In this document: positions 8,583-16,161 of the stretch, piece by piece
Position numbering within the stretch: position 1 is the first letter of the stretch
How the letters are laid out: each line of letters begins with the position of its first letter
NCBI GenBank assembly: GCA_965204875.1
Contig: OZ242020.1
Coordinates: 930,001 to 994,000 of the forward strand
DNA from: Aldehydirespirator sp965204875
GTDB lineage: Bacteria > Actinomycetota > Acidimicrobiia > Acidimicrobiales > Aldehydirespiratoraceae
Reading direction: 5' to 3'
DNA: 64,000 nt
Position numbers and translations under genes: made by a program
The notes under the pieces: generated by a model
What the model was told of the DNA's origin: nothing
Seen by the model: only the letters and a program-made list of their open reading frames with translations
Databases searched by the model: none

Positions 8583-10385
8583 TCAGGACCTCGGGCGCAA
8601 AGCGGCTCGTGCCGTTGCCGGTCCGGCTCGCGGGTGAGCAACGGAAGCTGATGCGATGTCGCTCGAACCGCTTGATCGGATGGACGATCCCGCGTCGTCT
8701 AGATGCTGATGGTTCGCTTCCATCGGGTCGGCTTCGCTTGATCGGACGGACGATCCCGCGTCGTCTGGGTTCTCGTGGTCGTCGCCGCCGGTTGTCTTGA
8801 ACAGAATCGGCTGTTCGGGTGCGTGCGCGGGCCCGTAGTGCGTGCTGTTGGGCGGGTGCAGGCTGTGCCGCCCGTCGGGACGTTTGCGGATCTGCCAGCG
8901 ATGATGGTGAATTTTCTGATGGCACTCCCAGCACACGGGAACCATGTTGTCGATCTTTGTCTCCCCGCCGCGTGATACGGGAACAATGTGATGTATCTGG
9001 CACATCGTCGGATCCGCCGAGCAGTGGAAGCAGCCACCCCAGCGGTTGAGAAGCCACCGGCGCTGCCGCTCGGTAGCGGTGCGGGTGGATCTGGTCTGCC
9101 AGATCGGCGTGCCCGGAGAGCCGAAGACAAAGCCCGTGAGCCGGGCATTGCAGACAAGTTCCTCGAGCAGCGGCTCCGGCAGCCGCGCACCATCGGGCAG
9201 TTCCGCGATCACCGCGCCCGTCGCCTTGTCAACGTGCACACTCACGCTGATGTCCGCAAACGACCTGCCCACGCCTGCGTCTCGTCCCGCACCTCCAACA
9301 GTGCCCGCTCCGTCGGCTATCTTGGGAGCACGACCCGAACCTGCGCCCGCCAGTTGGTCGGCACCCAGGCCCACGTCGGTGGGCGAGTCCCCGTGTCGGG
9401 CAGTGATCCCATCCACTCCCAGGTCGGTGTCCATTCCCATGTCCCGACCACCGCTCGCGACAGCCGTGCCCGCGCCCGATGTGACCACGCCGACGCACGC
9501 TCTCATGTCCCGACCTGCGCCGGTTCCGACCATGCCCGCGCCCCTGGGTCGATCCCCGCCTGTGCCCTTGTACTTGGCCGAAGTCGTGCCCAACGCCGAG
9601 TCCGTTCCAGGGTCTGTGCTGATGGCGAAGGCGTCGGCCATGCACTGATCGAAGGTGCGCCGTTCGCCGGCAGGCGAGGCGTGCGTGCGATTCCCATGGG
9701 CTGCGGCTGCCTTCTTGTCGGCGTTGTACATGCGCCGCGCCGCGTCCCGGAGCCGGTTCTTGATGCGCTTGCCGGTCACGGGATCGAAGACGCCGTGCAG
9801 CTGCACCATGCCGTCGTCGTTGTTCCAGACGTGAAGGCTGCGCTTGGCGCGGAGGCGCCCATACTCCCGCTCACCGCCGTCGTCCTGGCGGTCCGCGGTC
9901 CAGCGCCGGGCCTCCTTGGCGAACTGCTCAGGCCCCAGCGACTCGGCCTTGGCCAGCAACCCAGCATCACCGTCAACAGCATCTGCGCTGGTCTTCTCCA
10001 CGGCCTCGGCCAACCGCCGAGCGTTGGCCTGCGACACCCGCCCCTGCTCAACCGCATCACGTATGGACGGTGCCTCCGCAATTGCCTCAGCCGCCTTGAC
10101 CTGCCCACGGGCATCCCGCCGCGACAGCCCGGCAGCTTCGGCAAGCACGCCGGTGCCGCCGTCGCCGTGGCGCTCACTGCGAGCGATGATCGAAGCGGCG
10201 TTGGTCTGAAACGCAGACAGCGCAGCCCCAATGGCCTTGGACACCGACAGCGCCTCCCGCAGTTCGGCGCAATCAAGGCCACCGCGGTTGGTCACCGCAA
10301 CCAACCGCTTGACATCGGCCTCGGCCCGGCGGGCAGTCTCAATCAGCACATTAGTAGTATGCCATACCTCTGTGACATTCCACAA
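8583..10385 (-). CDS. DUF222 (13E12-type) protein with C-terminal HNH nuclease domain
   Basis: A 600-residue member of the actinobacterial 13E12 repeat family. The DUF222 helical region spans roughly residues 20-240, with RRDARGQVKAAEAIAEAP and FDPVTGKRIKNRLRDAARRMY. A Gly/Ala/Thr-rich disordered linker of about 150 residues follows, then an HNH endonuclease domain: CFHCSADPTMCQIHHIVPVS, GGETKIDNMVPVCWECHQ. The tail carries two copies of DDAGSS(V/I)RSS. The function is unknown; these genes are often multicopy. The frame opens at TTG 10385, but GTG 10349 (VLIETARRAEAD) is equally possible. A truncated relative lies at 58374-59278. Confidence 0.85.
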   Translation of the reverse strand: MWNVTEVWHTTNVLIETARRAEADVKRLVAVTNRGGLDCAELREALSVSKAIGAALSAFQTNAASIIARSERHGDGGTGVLAEAAGLSRRDARGQVKAAEAIAEAPSIRDAVEQGRVSQANARRLAEAVEKTSADAVDGDAGLLAKAESLGPEQFAKEARRWTADRQDDGGEREYGRLRAKRSLHVWNNDDGMVQLHGVFDPVTGKRIKNRLRDAARRMYNADKKAAAAHGNRTHASPAGERRTFDQCMADAFAISTDPGTDSALGTTSAKYKGTGGDRPRGAGMVGTGAGRDMRACVGVVTSGAGTAVASGGRDMGMDTDLGVDGITARHGDSPTDVGLGADQLAGAGSGRAPKIADGAGTVGGAGRDAGVGRSFADISVSVHVDKATGAVIAELPDGARLPEPLLEELVCNARLTGFVFGSPGTPIWQTRSTRTATERQRRWLLNRWGGCFHCSADPTMCQIHHIVPVSRGGETKIDNMVPVCWECHQKIHHHRWQIRKRPDGRHSLHPPNSTHYGPAHAPEQPILFKTTGGDDHENPDDAGSSVRSSEADPMEANHQHLDDAGSSIRSSGSSDIASASVAHPRAGPATARAALRPRS

Positions 10386-10434
10386 CCCCTAATCATAATC
10401 TTTCTGCCTCTTCCTCCAGGTTTCTGCTTCAGTC

Positions 10435-10618
10435 CTAGGTGCAGTCGGTGTCGCCTATCTCCTCCATGACGGCGGCGTAGGCAGTGCCGGCGGCCTCGGC
10501 ATAGGCCGCGTCTCTGGCTTCGACCGCGGCCCAAGAGCCAGCGGCGACCCAGGCCCCTGAGGCATAGGCTCGAACCGATGCGTCGTGCTTGATCCAGTAG
10601 ACGGAATATGCGGCACTT
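10435..10618 (-). pseudogene. 3' end of Ala-rich coiled-coil protein gene cut by ISL3 element
   Basis: The last 60 codons of the gene whose upstream part is at 11971-12690. Removing the ISL3 element and one 8-bp duplication restores an in-frame join (DDAAAVSAAYSVYWIKHDAS). It ends VEARDAAYAEAAGTAYAAVM and EEIGDTDCT. This tail is closely matched by the fragment at 13107-13316, showing a tandem gene duplication. Confidence 0.8.
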
Positions 10619-11970
10619 GAGCCTTCGCGGTTTTGTGGGGTGGGGGGTGGTTGAGGGTCCCTGTGTGGGGGTCGAGGCCCTGCTGGAATCGGTTGTGTTA
10701 GTGACCGACGATCCAGGAGGGCCTCGATGGCTGTGGATGTTATGGGGGTGCGGTTGGGGTTGGCGCAGGTGCGGGTGTTGGGGGTGCCGGTGGACGCTGC
10801 TGGGGAGGTGGTGGTGGCTGTGGAGGCGACTTGGCGGCGGTTGCGGTGCCCGGGGTGCGGGTTCTGGTGCTCTCGGGTGCATGACCGGCGCGATAAGCGG
10901 ATCCGTGATCTGGAGTGCTTGGGACGGCGCACCGTGCTGGTGTGGCGGCGGCGCCGGTTCCGTTGCGACGACTGCGGCAGCCGGTTCTTGGAGGATCATC
11001 CGGCGTTCGAGGGCAAGCTGACCGCGCGGCTGGCTCGCAGGCTGGTCGCCGATGCCAGGGTGATGCCGGTGTCCGCGGTGGCGAGGCGGCACGGGCTGAG
11101 CTGGTGGCTGGTGATGGGCGTGCTGCACACGTGGGCCGGGCTTGTGGCTGAGCATCGTCGAAGCCGCGTGTGCAGGGTGCTGTTGGTGGATGAGACCTCG
11201 ATCCGCAAGGGGCATCGTTACGTCACCGTGGTCGTCTGCGGCGACACCGGCCGGACCCTGGCGCTGATCCCGTCGCGCACCAGCGCGGCACTCTCGACGT
11301 TCATGGTTCAACAGGGCCATAGATGGTGCGGACAGGTCAAGGTCGTGGTCAGCGACGGCTCGCCCGCCTACAAGGCCGCCATCGACGCCCACCTCGGACA
11401 TTGCCGGCATGTGCTGGACCGGTTCCATGTCATCAGATGGTTCGCAGCGGGGCTCACCGCGGTGCGCCGCGACGCCCAGCGCCGACAGCCCCCGGGCGTC
11501 AAACCGGTCTTTGACCGCGGCGTGTTCCGAGCCAGGTTCCTGCTGCTGCGCCGCGGCGACACCCTCACCAAAGCCGACCAGGACCGGCTCCACACGCTCT
11601 TCGAGGCCCACCCGAGGCTCAAAGCCGGCTGGGACGCCCTGCAAGAACTCCACGGCCTCTATGCCGCCGACGACCACCAAGGCGCCGACAAAGCCCTCGA
11701 CAGGTTCTGCGACCTCTACCAAACCGGACAACTACCCGAATACCACAAAATCGTCGACACCATCATCAAATGGTACCACGAGATCCTCAACTGGCACCAC
11801 ACCAGTCGACCCAGCAACGGCCGCATCGAAGGCACCAACAACCTCCTACAAGTCCTACGACGCACCGCCCACGGCTTCACCAACCCCACCAACTACCAAA
11901 CCCGAGCACTCCTCATAACATGAACCCCACCGAACCCAGCAACCCCAATCCCACGATTCCGCGAAGGGCC
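10619..11970 (+). mobile_element. ISL3-family insertion sequence, copy A (1352 bp)
   Basis: Flanked by the direct repeat CGGCACTT (10611-10618 and 11971-11978), the 8-bp target duplication typical of ISL3. Imperfect terminal inverted repeats run GAGCCTTCGCGG on the left against GGCCCTTCGCGG on the right, then T- and G-rich. One transposase gene. Same length as copy B at 17692-19043 but with many base differences, so the copies are not recent sisters. Confidence 0.95.
10727..11923 (+). CDS. ISL3-family transposase (copy A)
   Basis: A 398-residue DDE transposase. The N-terminal zinc-ribbon has CPGCG and CDDCG pairs. An HTH region follows (RHGLSWWLVMGVL), then the catalytic core with LLVDETSIRKGHRY, VVSDGSPAYKAAI and the late Glu in SNGRIEGTNNLLQ. 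ATG 10727 has AGGAGG 7 bp upstream. The frame is intact, so the element may be active. Confidence 0.95.
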   Translation: MAVDVMGVRLGLAQVRVLGVPVDAAGEVVVAVEATWRRLRCPGCGFWCSRVHDRRDKRIRDLECLGRRTVLVWRRRRFRCDDCGSRFLEDHPAFEGKLTARLARRLVADARVMPVSAVARRHGLSWWLVMGVLHTWAGLVAEHRRSRVCRVLLVDETSIRKGHRYVTVVVCGDTGRTLALIPSRTSAALSTFMVQQGHRWCGQVKVVVSDGSPAYKAAIDAHLGHCRHVLDRFHVIRWFAAGLTAVRRDAQRRQPPGVKPVFDRGVFRARFLLLRRGDTLTKADQDRLHTLFEAHPRLKAGWDALQELHGLYAADDHQGADKALDRFCDLYQTGQLPEYHKIVDTIIKWYHEILNWHHTSRPSNGRIEGTNNLLQVLRRTAHGFTNPTNYQTRALLIT

Positions 11971-12306
11971 CGGCACTTACTGCTGCTGCATCGTCGGTGG
12001 CATCCTCGACGGCTTCAAAGGCTGATCGAGCGGCATCCGCATCCCCTCGCGCTTCGCTATGGGCATCCTTGGCGAAGTCAACATCGTCCCTGGCATCAGA
12101 TGCCGCAACGGCCAAATGCTCGTGGGCTTCGACTTCGGCCGAGTAGACGGCAGCGTAAGTGGTGCTGGCTCTGAAGGCGTCCGCCTGGGCAGCGTCGTTC
12201 ACGGTTGCGGCGGCTTTTCTGGCTTCAGCGGCGGACCGGACCTGTTTCAAATCTGGCATTGGCTAGCGCCGCGGCATCGTTCTCCCTGGTGCGGGAAGCC
12301 TCCCGT
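11971..12306 (-). pseudogene. Middle part of frameshifted Ala-rich coiled-coil lipoprotein gene
   Basis: Continuation of the lipoprotein frame that stops at 12307. A one-base shift gives ARREASRTRENDAAALANAR, and a second shift near 12245-12255 gives RSAAEARKAAATVNDAAQADAF, then SAEVEAHEHLAVAASDARDD up to the ISL3 insertion. An ATG at 12259 could reopen the last segment, but the continuous Ala/Glu/Asp heptad-like composition argues for one ancestral coiled-coil protein broken by two indels and an IS. Confidence 0.65.
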
Positions 12307-12690
12307 CTAGCGAAAGGCGGCCCTGTAGTCGGTCCAGGCACCGGCGGAGGCATAAGCGGCGGCGGATACGACGTGATCCAGCACATCTGCTGAGGCTGCC
12401 GCGTGAGCGTCAGCCAGGCTCGCAGCGGCGGCATACGACACGGCGACTGCGGCGGAAGCGTTCGCTAGGCCGCGTGCCGCCTCGCGTGCAACTCGGGCCG
12501 CGGTCAGTGCTTCGCATGCGGTCTTGGTCGTCGTAGCCGCAGCCACGTCGTCAAGCCAGGCAAGCGACGCCTCTAACGATGTGGTCGTGGTGGTCGGAGT
12601 GGCGACGGCTTCGGTCGTAGTCGTGCGCGCAGCCGTCTCGCTACAGCCGGCCAGAGTTGCTAGCACGGCGAGCGCTGCGAGCTTCTTCAT
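12307..12690 (-). CDS. Small lipoprotein, probably truncated by frameshift
   Basis: 127 residues starting MKKLAALAVLATLAGC, a clear signal peptide with lipobox LAGC (Cys 16). A Thr-rich linker then leads into an Ala-rich helix region ending TDYRAAFR. Downstream frames continue the same composition, so the native protein was probably longer. It overlaps the preceding small ORF by an ATGA arrangement. No family recognised. Confidence 0.6.
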   Translation of the reverse strand: MKKLAALAVLATLAGCSETAARTTTTEAVATPTTTTTSLEASLAWLDDVAAATTTKTACEALTAARVAREAARGLANASAAVAVSYAAAASLADAHAAASADVLDHVVSAAAYASAGAWTDYRAAFR

Positions 12691-12818
12691 TCGTCCACAT
12701 CCCAGACGAGATCCAGCAACATCGTGCGACTTACCCATCGCAGGCCATAGCGGAGGGCGTCCAGTATCTCGCCCTCTCGTCGTCGCTGAGGCCGTCGTGA
12801 CCAGGTCCGGTCGCTCAT
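12687..12818 (-). CDS. Small basic protein coupled to lipoprotein gene
   Basis: 43 residues beginning MSDRTWSRRPQRRREGEILD and ending LDLVWDVDE. ATG 12818 has GGGAGA 7 bp upstream, and the stop overlaps the lipoprotein start (ATGA), a strong sign of translational coupling. No homologue recognised. The next 288 bp upstream (12819-13106) show no gene. Confidence 0.45.
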   Translation of the reverse strand: MSDRTWSRRPQRRREGEILDALRYGLRWVSRTMLLDLVWDVDE

Positions 12819-13106
12819 GGAGGTTCTCCCATGTCATAGCCGTAGCGAGCACCCTACATCGGATGAGACACGGGCCGAGGTGCAGTTGGCTCGACATCGA
12901 TGCCAGATCGCACGAGCACGACGATGACATGCCGGAAGTTACCGACCGGGTAAGGCGCATGCCCGCCGGACCCCAGCAGGACTCGATGCCACAGCTCCCT
13001 CGGCCACGATACACCGAAGTGCTACGCACGCTGCCACACTTAGCCCATTGTGGGGCGAGCAGAGCAGGAGCCGTGACACGCTCTCGCTCATGCGTACACG
13101 GGAAGT

Positions 13107-13470
13107 CTAGTCGCACTCTATGTCACCGATCTTTTCCATGACGGCAGCGTGAGCGATACCGGCGGCCTCGGCATAGGCCGCGTCTCGGGCTTCAAGCGCG
13201 TTCCGATAGTCCGAAAGGTAACTGTTAGTTAGTGCGCTGGCTCTACGGTAGGCTTCAAGCTTGGTATGGTAGGCAATGAGAACGGGTCCCATTAATGCTG
13301 CGTCGTCTGTAAACATCCTGGACGGCCAATAGCTGAGTGAGCGGCATCCGCATCCTCGTGCGCTTCTTTGGCAGTGTTGGTGGCGGCATCGCCGGTGGCT
13401 CGGAGTTCACTAGCAGCATCTGCCAAATGCTTGTGGGCTTCAACCTAGGCGAAGTAGTCAGCAGCGCAAG
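13107..13470 (-). pseudogene. Second, decayed copy of the Ala-rich coiled-coil gene
   Basis: One frame gives EAHKHLADAASELRATGDAA and EAHEDADAAHSAI. After a frameshift near 13320 a second frame gives YRNALEARDAAYAEAAGIAH then AAVMEKIGDIECD. Both parts align with the copy at 10435-12306 (EAHEHLAVAASDARDD; EARDAAYAEAAGTAY). There is no start or signal peptide. A tandem duplicate that has lost its 5' end. Confidence 0.65.
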
Positions 13471-13485
13471 TGGATCTGGTTCTTT

Positions 13486-13535
13486 TCTTATACAAAGTTG
13501 ACCGACAAACTCTTATACAAAGTTGACCGACAAAC
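13486..13535. repeat. Perfect 25-bp tandem direct repeat (two copies)
   Basis: Two identical adjacent copies (13486-13510, 13511-13535), each containing ATACAAAGTTGACCGACAAA. Lower in GC than the surroundings. Could be the remains of a multi-repeat transposon end or a binding site; nothing decides this. Confidence 0.9.
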
Positions 13536-13581
13536 AGAAAAGGCTCAACGCGTCCATTGCTGGCAATGCCATTCGATCTAG

Positions 13582-14064
13582 TCATTGCAAAAAAATGAGT
13601 TGCCACTCGATTGAGTTTACCTTAGAGGATATAGCTTCTATCTTCGAAAGCACACTCTCACTAGAAAACGCGACCCCGTCACACCCAGACAACGGCCGGT
13701 CATCTATCAAGTTACACAAATGGTCTAACTTGGCATCCAGCGCAGCCACATCCGCTGAGTTTAGTTGAGAGGATAGAGCTTCAATTTTCGAAAACACACT
13801 TTCGCTTGAGAAACCAACCCTACCACACCCAGACAACGGCCGGTCATCTATCAAGTTACACAAATGGTCTAACTTGGCATCCAGCGCAGCCACATCCGCC
13901 GCGACTGATGGGACCCGCACTTCTGATGTGACCTGCTCTTCATCCGAGGTCCCTAGGGCTTCACGTCCCCACGCTTCCCACCCCCACACTCCGGCCGCGG
14001 CACCGAGGGCAGAGCCGAGCAAGAGCATGGCGATGGCCCCTGCTGCGGCTGCGCCGTCGCTCAC
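13582..14064 (-). CDS. Small membrane-anchored protein with duplicated 48-residue unit
   Basis: 160 residues. GTG 14064 is preceded by AAGGA. One N-terminal membrane helix (about residues 7-27, AGAIAMLLLGSALGAAAGVW) is followed by an acidic linker and two 48-residue repeats. Each repeat contains DVAALDAKLDHLCNLIDDRP, then LSGC, then FSSESV.SKIEA.SS, and looks helical or coiled-coil with two conserved Cys. Likely exposed outside the membrane. The start overlaps the upstream small ORF by GTGA. No family recognised. GC content is visibly lower than in core genes. Confidence 0.7.
   Translation of the reverse strand: MSDGAAAAGAIAMLLLGSALGAAAGVWGWEAWGREALGTSDEEQVTSEVRVPSVAADVAALDAKLDHLCNLIDDRPLSGCGRVGFSSESVFSKIEALSSQLNSADVAALDAKLDHLCNLIDDRPLSGCDGVAFSSESVLSKIEAISSKVNSIEWQLIFLQ
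13613..13900. repeat. 144-bp tandem duplication inside the membrane protein gene
   Basis: Units 13613-13756 and 13757-13900. Their downstream two-thirds (about 75 bp from CACCCAGACAACGGCCGG) are identical while the first third has diverged. This suggests recent gene conversion or uneven selection. Confidence 0.9.
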
Positions 14065-14159
14065 GGCAAGTCCTTACTCGTCCACGACGCGGATCGGCCG
14101 TAGGTTGGCTCCGGACCTCGCTCCCCATTCGACTCGCAGCGCTTCACGTCGACATCCAT
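14061..14159 (-). CDS. Very small ORF in overlapping chain
   Basis: 32 residues starting MDVDVKRCESNGERG. Its ATG lies inside the end of the upstream 40-residue ORF and its stop overlaps the GTG of the membrane protein gene (GTGA). No clear ribosome site of its own; supported only by the double overlap. Confidence 0.3.
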   Translation of the reverse strand: MDVDVKRCESNGERGPEPTYGRSASWTSKDLP

Positions 14160-14266
14160 CGCGGCCTGCGGCTTTGCTCGGCACCCACGTCTGGTCGAGC
14201 AGGTTTCGTGATCTTGCCTGCGACGTAGGCCCCCTTGCCTCCGGTCTGACTGCGCAGGTCGCACAT
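14144..14266 (-). CDS. Small ORF with strong ribosome site, first of overlapping chain
   Basis: 40 residues, MCDLRSQTGGKGAYVAGKIT onward, ending RRPRWMST. ATG 14266 follows AAAGGGAGGTTGACC, the best ribosome site in this region. Together with the two following ORFs it forms an apparent three-gene unit. No family recognised. 14267-14478 shows nothing further. Confidence 0.45.
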   Translation of the reverse strand: MCDLRSQTGGKGAYVAGKITKPARPDVGAEQSRRPRWMST

Positions 14267-14478
14267 GGTCAACCTCCCTTTTGAGCCTTGGGCGCAAGCT
14301 TAGCGCAGGGGCGCGACACCAGTTCGGGCGACTGCTTGCCATCTGTCGGTTCACGTGAGGATGTGCCGCGTGGTGGGTCAGGGCAGCGGCGCTAGGGAGG
14401 GTTCGGCTGCTTGCGCTGCGTGACCGTTGGACGGTGCTCGGCCGGTCGGACTGCCGCATATGCCATCGGTGTGCTACA

Positions 14479-14495
14479 TAGCGCACAAATCGCTA
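14479..14495. promoter_or_regulatory. Candidate HipB operator
   Basis: Inverted repeat TAGCG-N7-CGCTA ends 10 bp before the hipB start. Size and spacing recall the E. coli HipB operator TATCC-N8-GGATA. A second dyad, GTGC-N8-GCAC, overlaps it. Confidence 0.45.
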
Positions 14496-14505
14496 AACTG
14501 TGGAA

Positions 14506-14778
14506 ATGTGCGCTGATCTGCACAATCCGCAAACGGGGCTGGAGCCGGTCTTTGGGGTGGTCACCCGATATCAGCTTGGGTTCGCTCTCCGCAACGTGCG
14601 CAAGCAGCGCAATCTTACCCAGGTCGAGCTAGCCGAACTGACAGGGCTGTCACGCTCTCAGATATCCCGCATCGAGACCGGAAGCGCCAACCCCAACATC
14701 GCCACCGTGACAAGGCTGCTGCACGCGCTCAACAGCACGCTGACGGTCAACCCCCTGCCCGCAAACCGCCCATGCTAG
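14506..14778 (+). CDS. hipB: HipB-like antitoxin, XRE-family regulator
   Basis: 90 residues. A Cro/CI-type HTH spans about residues 25-70 (LRNVRKQRNLTQVELAELTG, then SRSQISRIETGSANPN). It would bind the operator just upstream and neutralise HipA. ATG 14506 is the first ATG; GTG 14500 is an alternative. Its last codons overlap the hipA start by 7 bp, the usual arrangement of hipBA modules. Confidence 0.88.
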   Translation: MCADLHNPQTGLEPVFGVVTRYQLGFALRNVRKQRNLTQVELAELTGLSRSQISRIETGSANPNIATVTRLLHALNSTLTVNPLPANRPC

Positions 14779-16097
14779 AGGTGCTGATGCACGGACGTCG
14801 GGCGGGAACGCTCAGAGAGAACCGCGGGCGTGCCATGTTCGCCTACCGCTACGACTACCGCGCCCTGCCCGGAGCCGTGCCGCTGTCGCTATCGGCTCCA
14901 CTGTCCAACGAGACGTACAATCTCACGCACTGGCTGGATGGATTGTTGCCAGACAATGCCGAAGTGAGGCGACGCTGGGCTGTGCAACACCGAGCCGCGT
15001 CCACCCAGCCAATGCACCTTCTCGCCTCGCCGCTCGGCTTGGACTGCGCCGGAGCGGTGCAATTCTGCGAACCCGATGCGCTGGCCGAGGCTTTGGGCAG
15101 GGCGAGCGGCGTGCATACTCTGACGGAGGCGGATGTGGCCGACATCATCAGACGGCTGTCGGCGGATCGCTCAGCATGGTCAGCTCCTAGGGCGGTTGCG
15201 TCCTTCAGCCTGGCAGGGGCACAATCCAAGATCGCCCTTCATCTGCATCGGGGCGTCTGGGGCATTCCGTATGGCGACACTCCCACCTCCCATATTGTGA
15301 AGCCCGCGGTATTCGGGTTCCTCGACCAGGACGTTATCGAGCACCTGTCCCAGAGAGCCGCGACCCTTCTGGGACTCCCGGCGGCCGCTACCGAGTGTCT
15401 GGAGATCGATGGCGAACGCGCGCTGCTCATCGAGCGTTACGACCGAGAGCCGTCTCAATCCGGAAGCCTGCTCCGCATCCATCAAGAGGACATGTGTCAA
15501 GCGCTAGGGGTGCGGCCTGACGTAAAGTATCAAGCCGACGGCGGACCGGGCGTAGCGAAGATCGCTCAGGCGATTGAACGCCATTCTGTGCGCCCCGACC
15601 TTGATCTCAGACTATTTCGCGATGCGTTGATCTATAACTGGCTGATCGCGGGATGCGACGCTCACGCCAAGAACTACGGGATGTTGCTGACCGCCACGGG
15701 GGCGAGGATGGCACCGTTGTACGACTTGTGCTCATTCTTGCCCTACCGAAGGCGATCTGGCACCACGGATGAACGAGCAGTGCACCAACTGCCCTTATCG
15801 ATGAAGATAGGCAGGGACTACTCACTTCTCGCCGCCGACCATGTCCAGGCTTGGGAGCGAACTGCGCGAACATTGCTACTGCCAACGGACGAGACAGTGG
15901 ATCGCGCCGTCGAGTTAGCCGAACGGCTGCCGTCAGCTCTTACAGAAGCGGTAAGCGAGCTGCCCGCACACCTTGCGGCATCGCCGCAGGTAGAGATACT
16001 ACAAACGGAGATCGCACAGCGCACCGCCCACTGCCGCCGCCTCCCAAGCATGGCGCGCCCAACGTCACAGCGGGAATCCGGTACGCGCTGGGCATAA
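14772..16097 (+). CDS. hipA: HipA-family Ser/Thr kinase toxin
   Basis: 441 residues. The N-terminal Couple_hipA domain (LPGAVPLSLSAPLSNETYN, WLDGLLPDN) is followed by the kinase core. SHIVKP holds the ATP-binding lysine, LLIERYDR and IHQEDMCQALG are present, the catalytic DAHAKNYGMLL has the family Asp, and MAPLYDL is the DFG-equivalent Mg site. HipA of E. coli phosphorylates glutamyl-tRNA synthetase and causes persistence; the target here is unknown. All visible key residues are present, so it is likely active. Confidence 0.92.
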   Translation: MLEVLMHGRRAGTLRENRGRAMFAYRYDYRALPGAVPLSLSAPLSNETYNLTHWLDGLLPDNAEVRRRWAVQHRAASTQPMHLLASPLGLDCAGAVQFCEPDALAEALGRASGVHTLTEADVADIIRRLSADRSAWSAPRAVASFSLAGAQSKIALHLHRGVWGIPYGDTPTSHIVKPAVFGFLDQDVIEHLSQRAATLLGLPAAATECLEIDGERALLIERYDREPSQSGSLLRIHQEDMCQALGVRPDVKYQADGGPGVAKIAQAIERHSVRPDLDLRLFRDALIYNWLIAGCDAHAKNYGMLLTATGARMAPLYDLCSFLPYRRRSGTTDERAVHQLPLSMKIGRDYSLLAADHVQAWERTARTLLLPTDETVDRAVELAERLPSALTEAVSELPAHLAASPQVEILQTEIAQRTAHCRRLPSMARPTSQRESGTRWA

Positions 16098-16161
16098 GAC
16101 CTCGAACAGCGTCCCCCGCAACACGCGGCCAATAGCCTCAAGCAAACCTACAAGTAGCCCG

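Noticed and set aside
8128..9057. 309-codon frame on the minus strand after mftD
   Set aside because: Formed by the 72-bp repeat staying open in several frames and by overlap with the DUF222-HNH gene; no recognisable domain.
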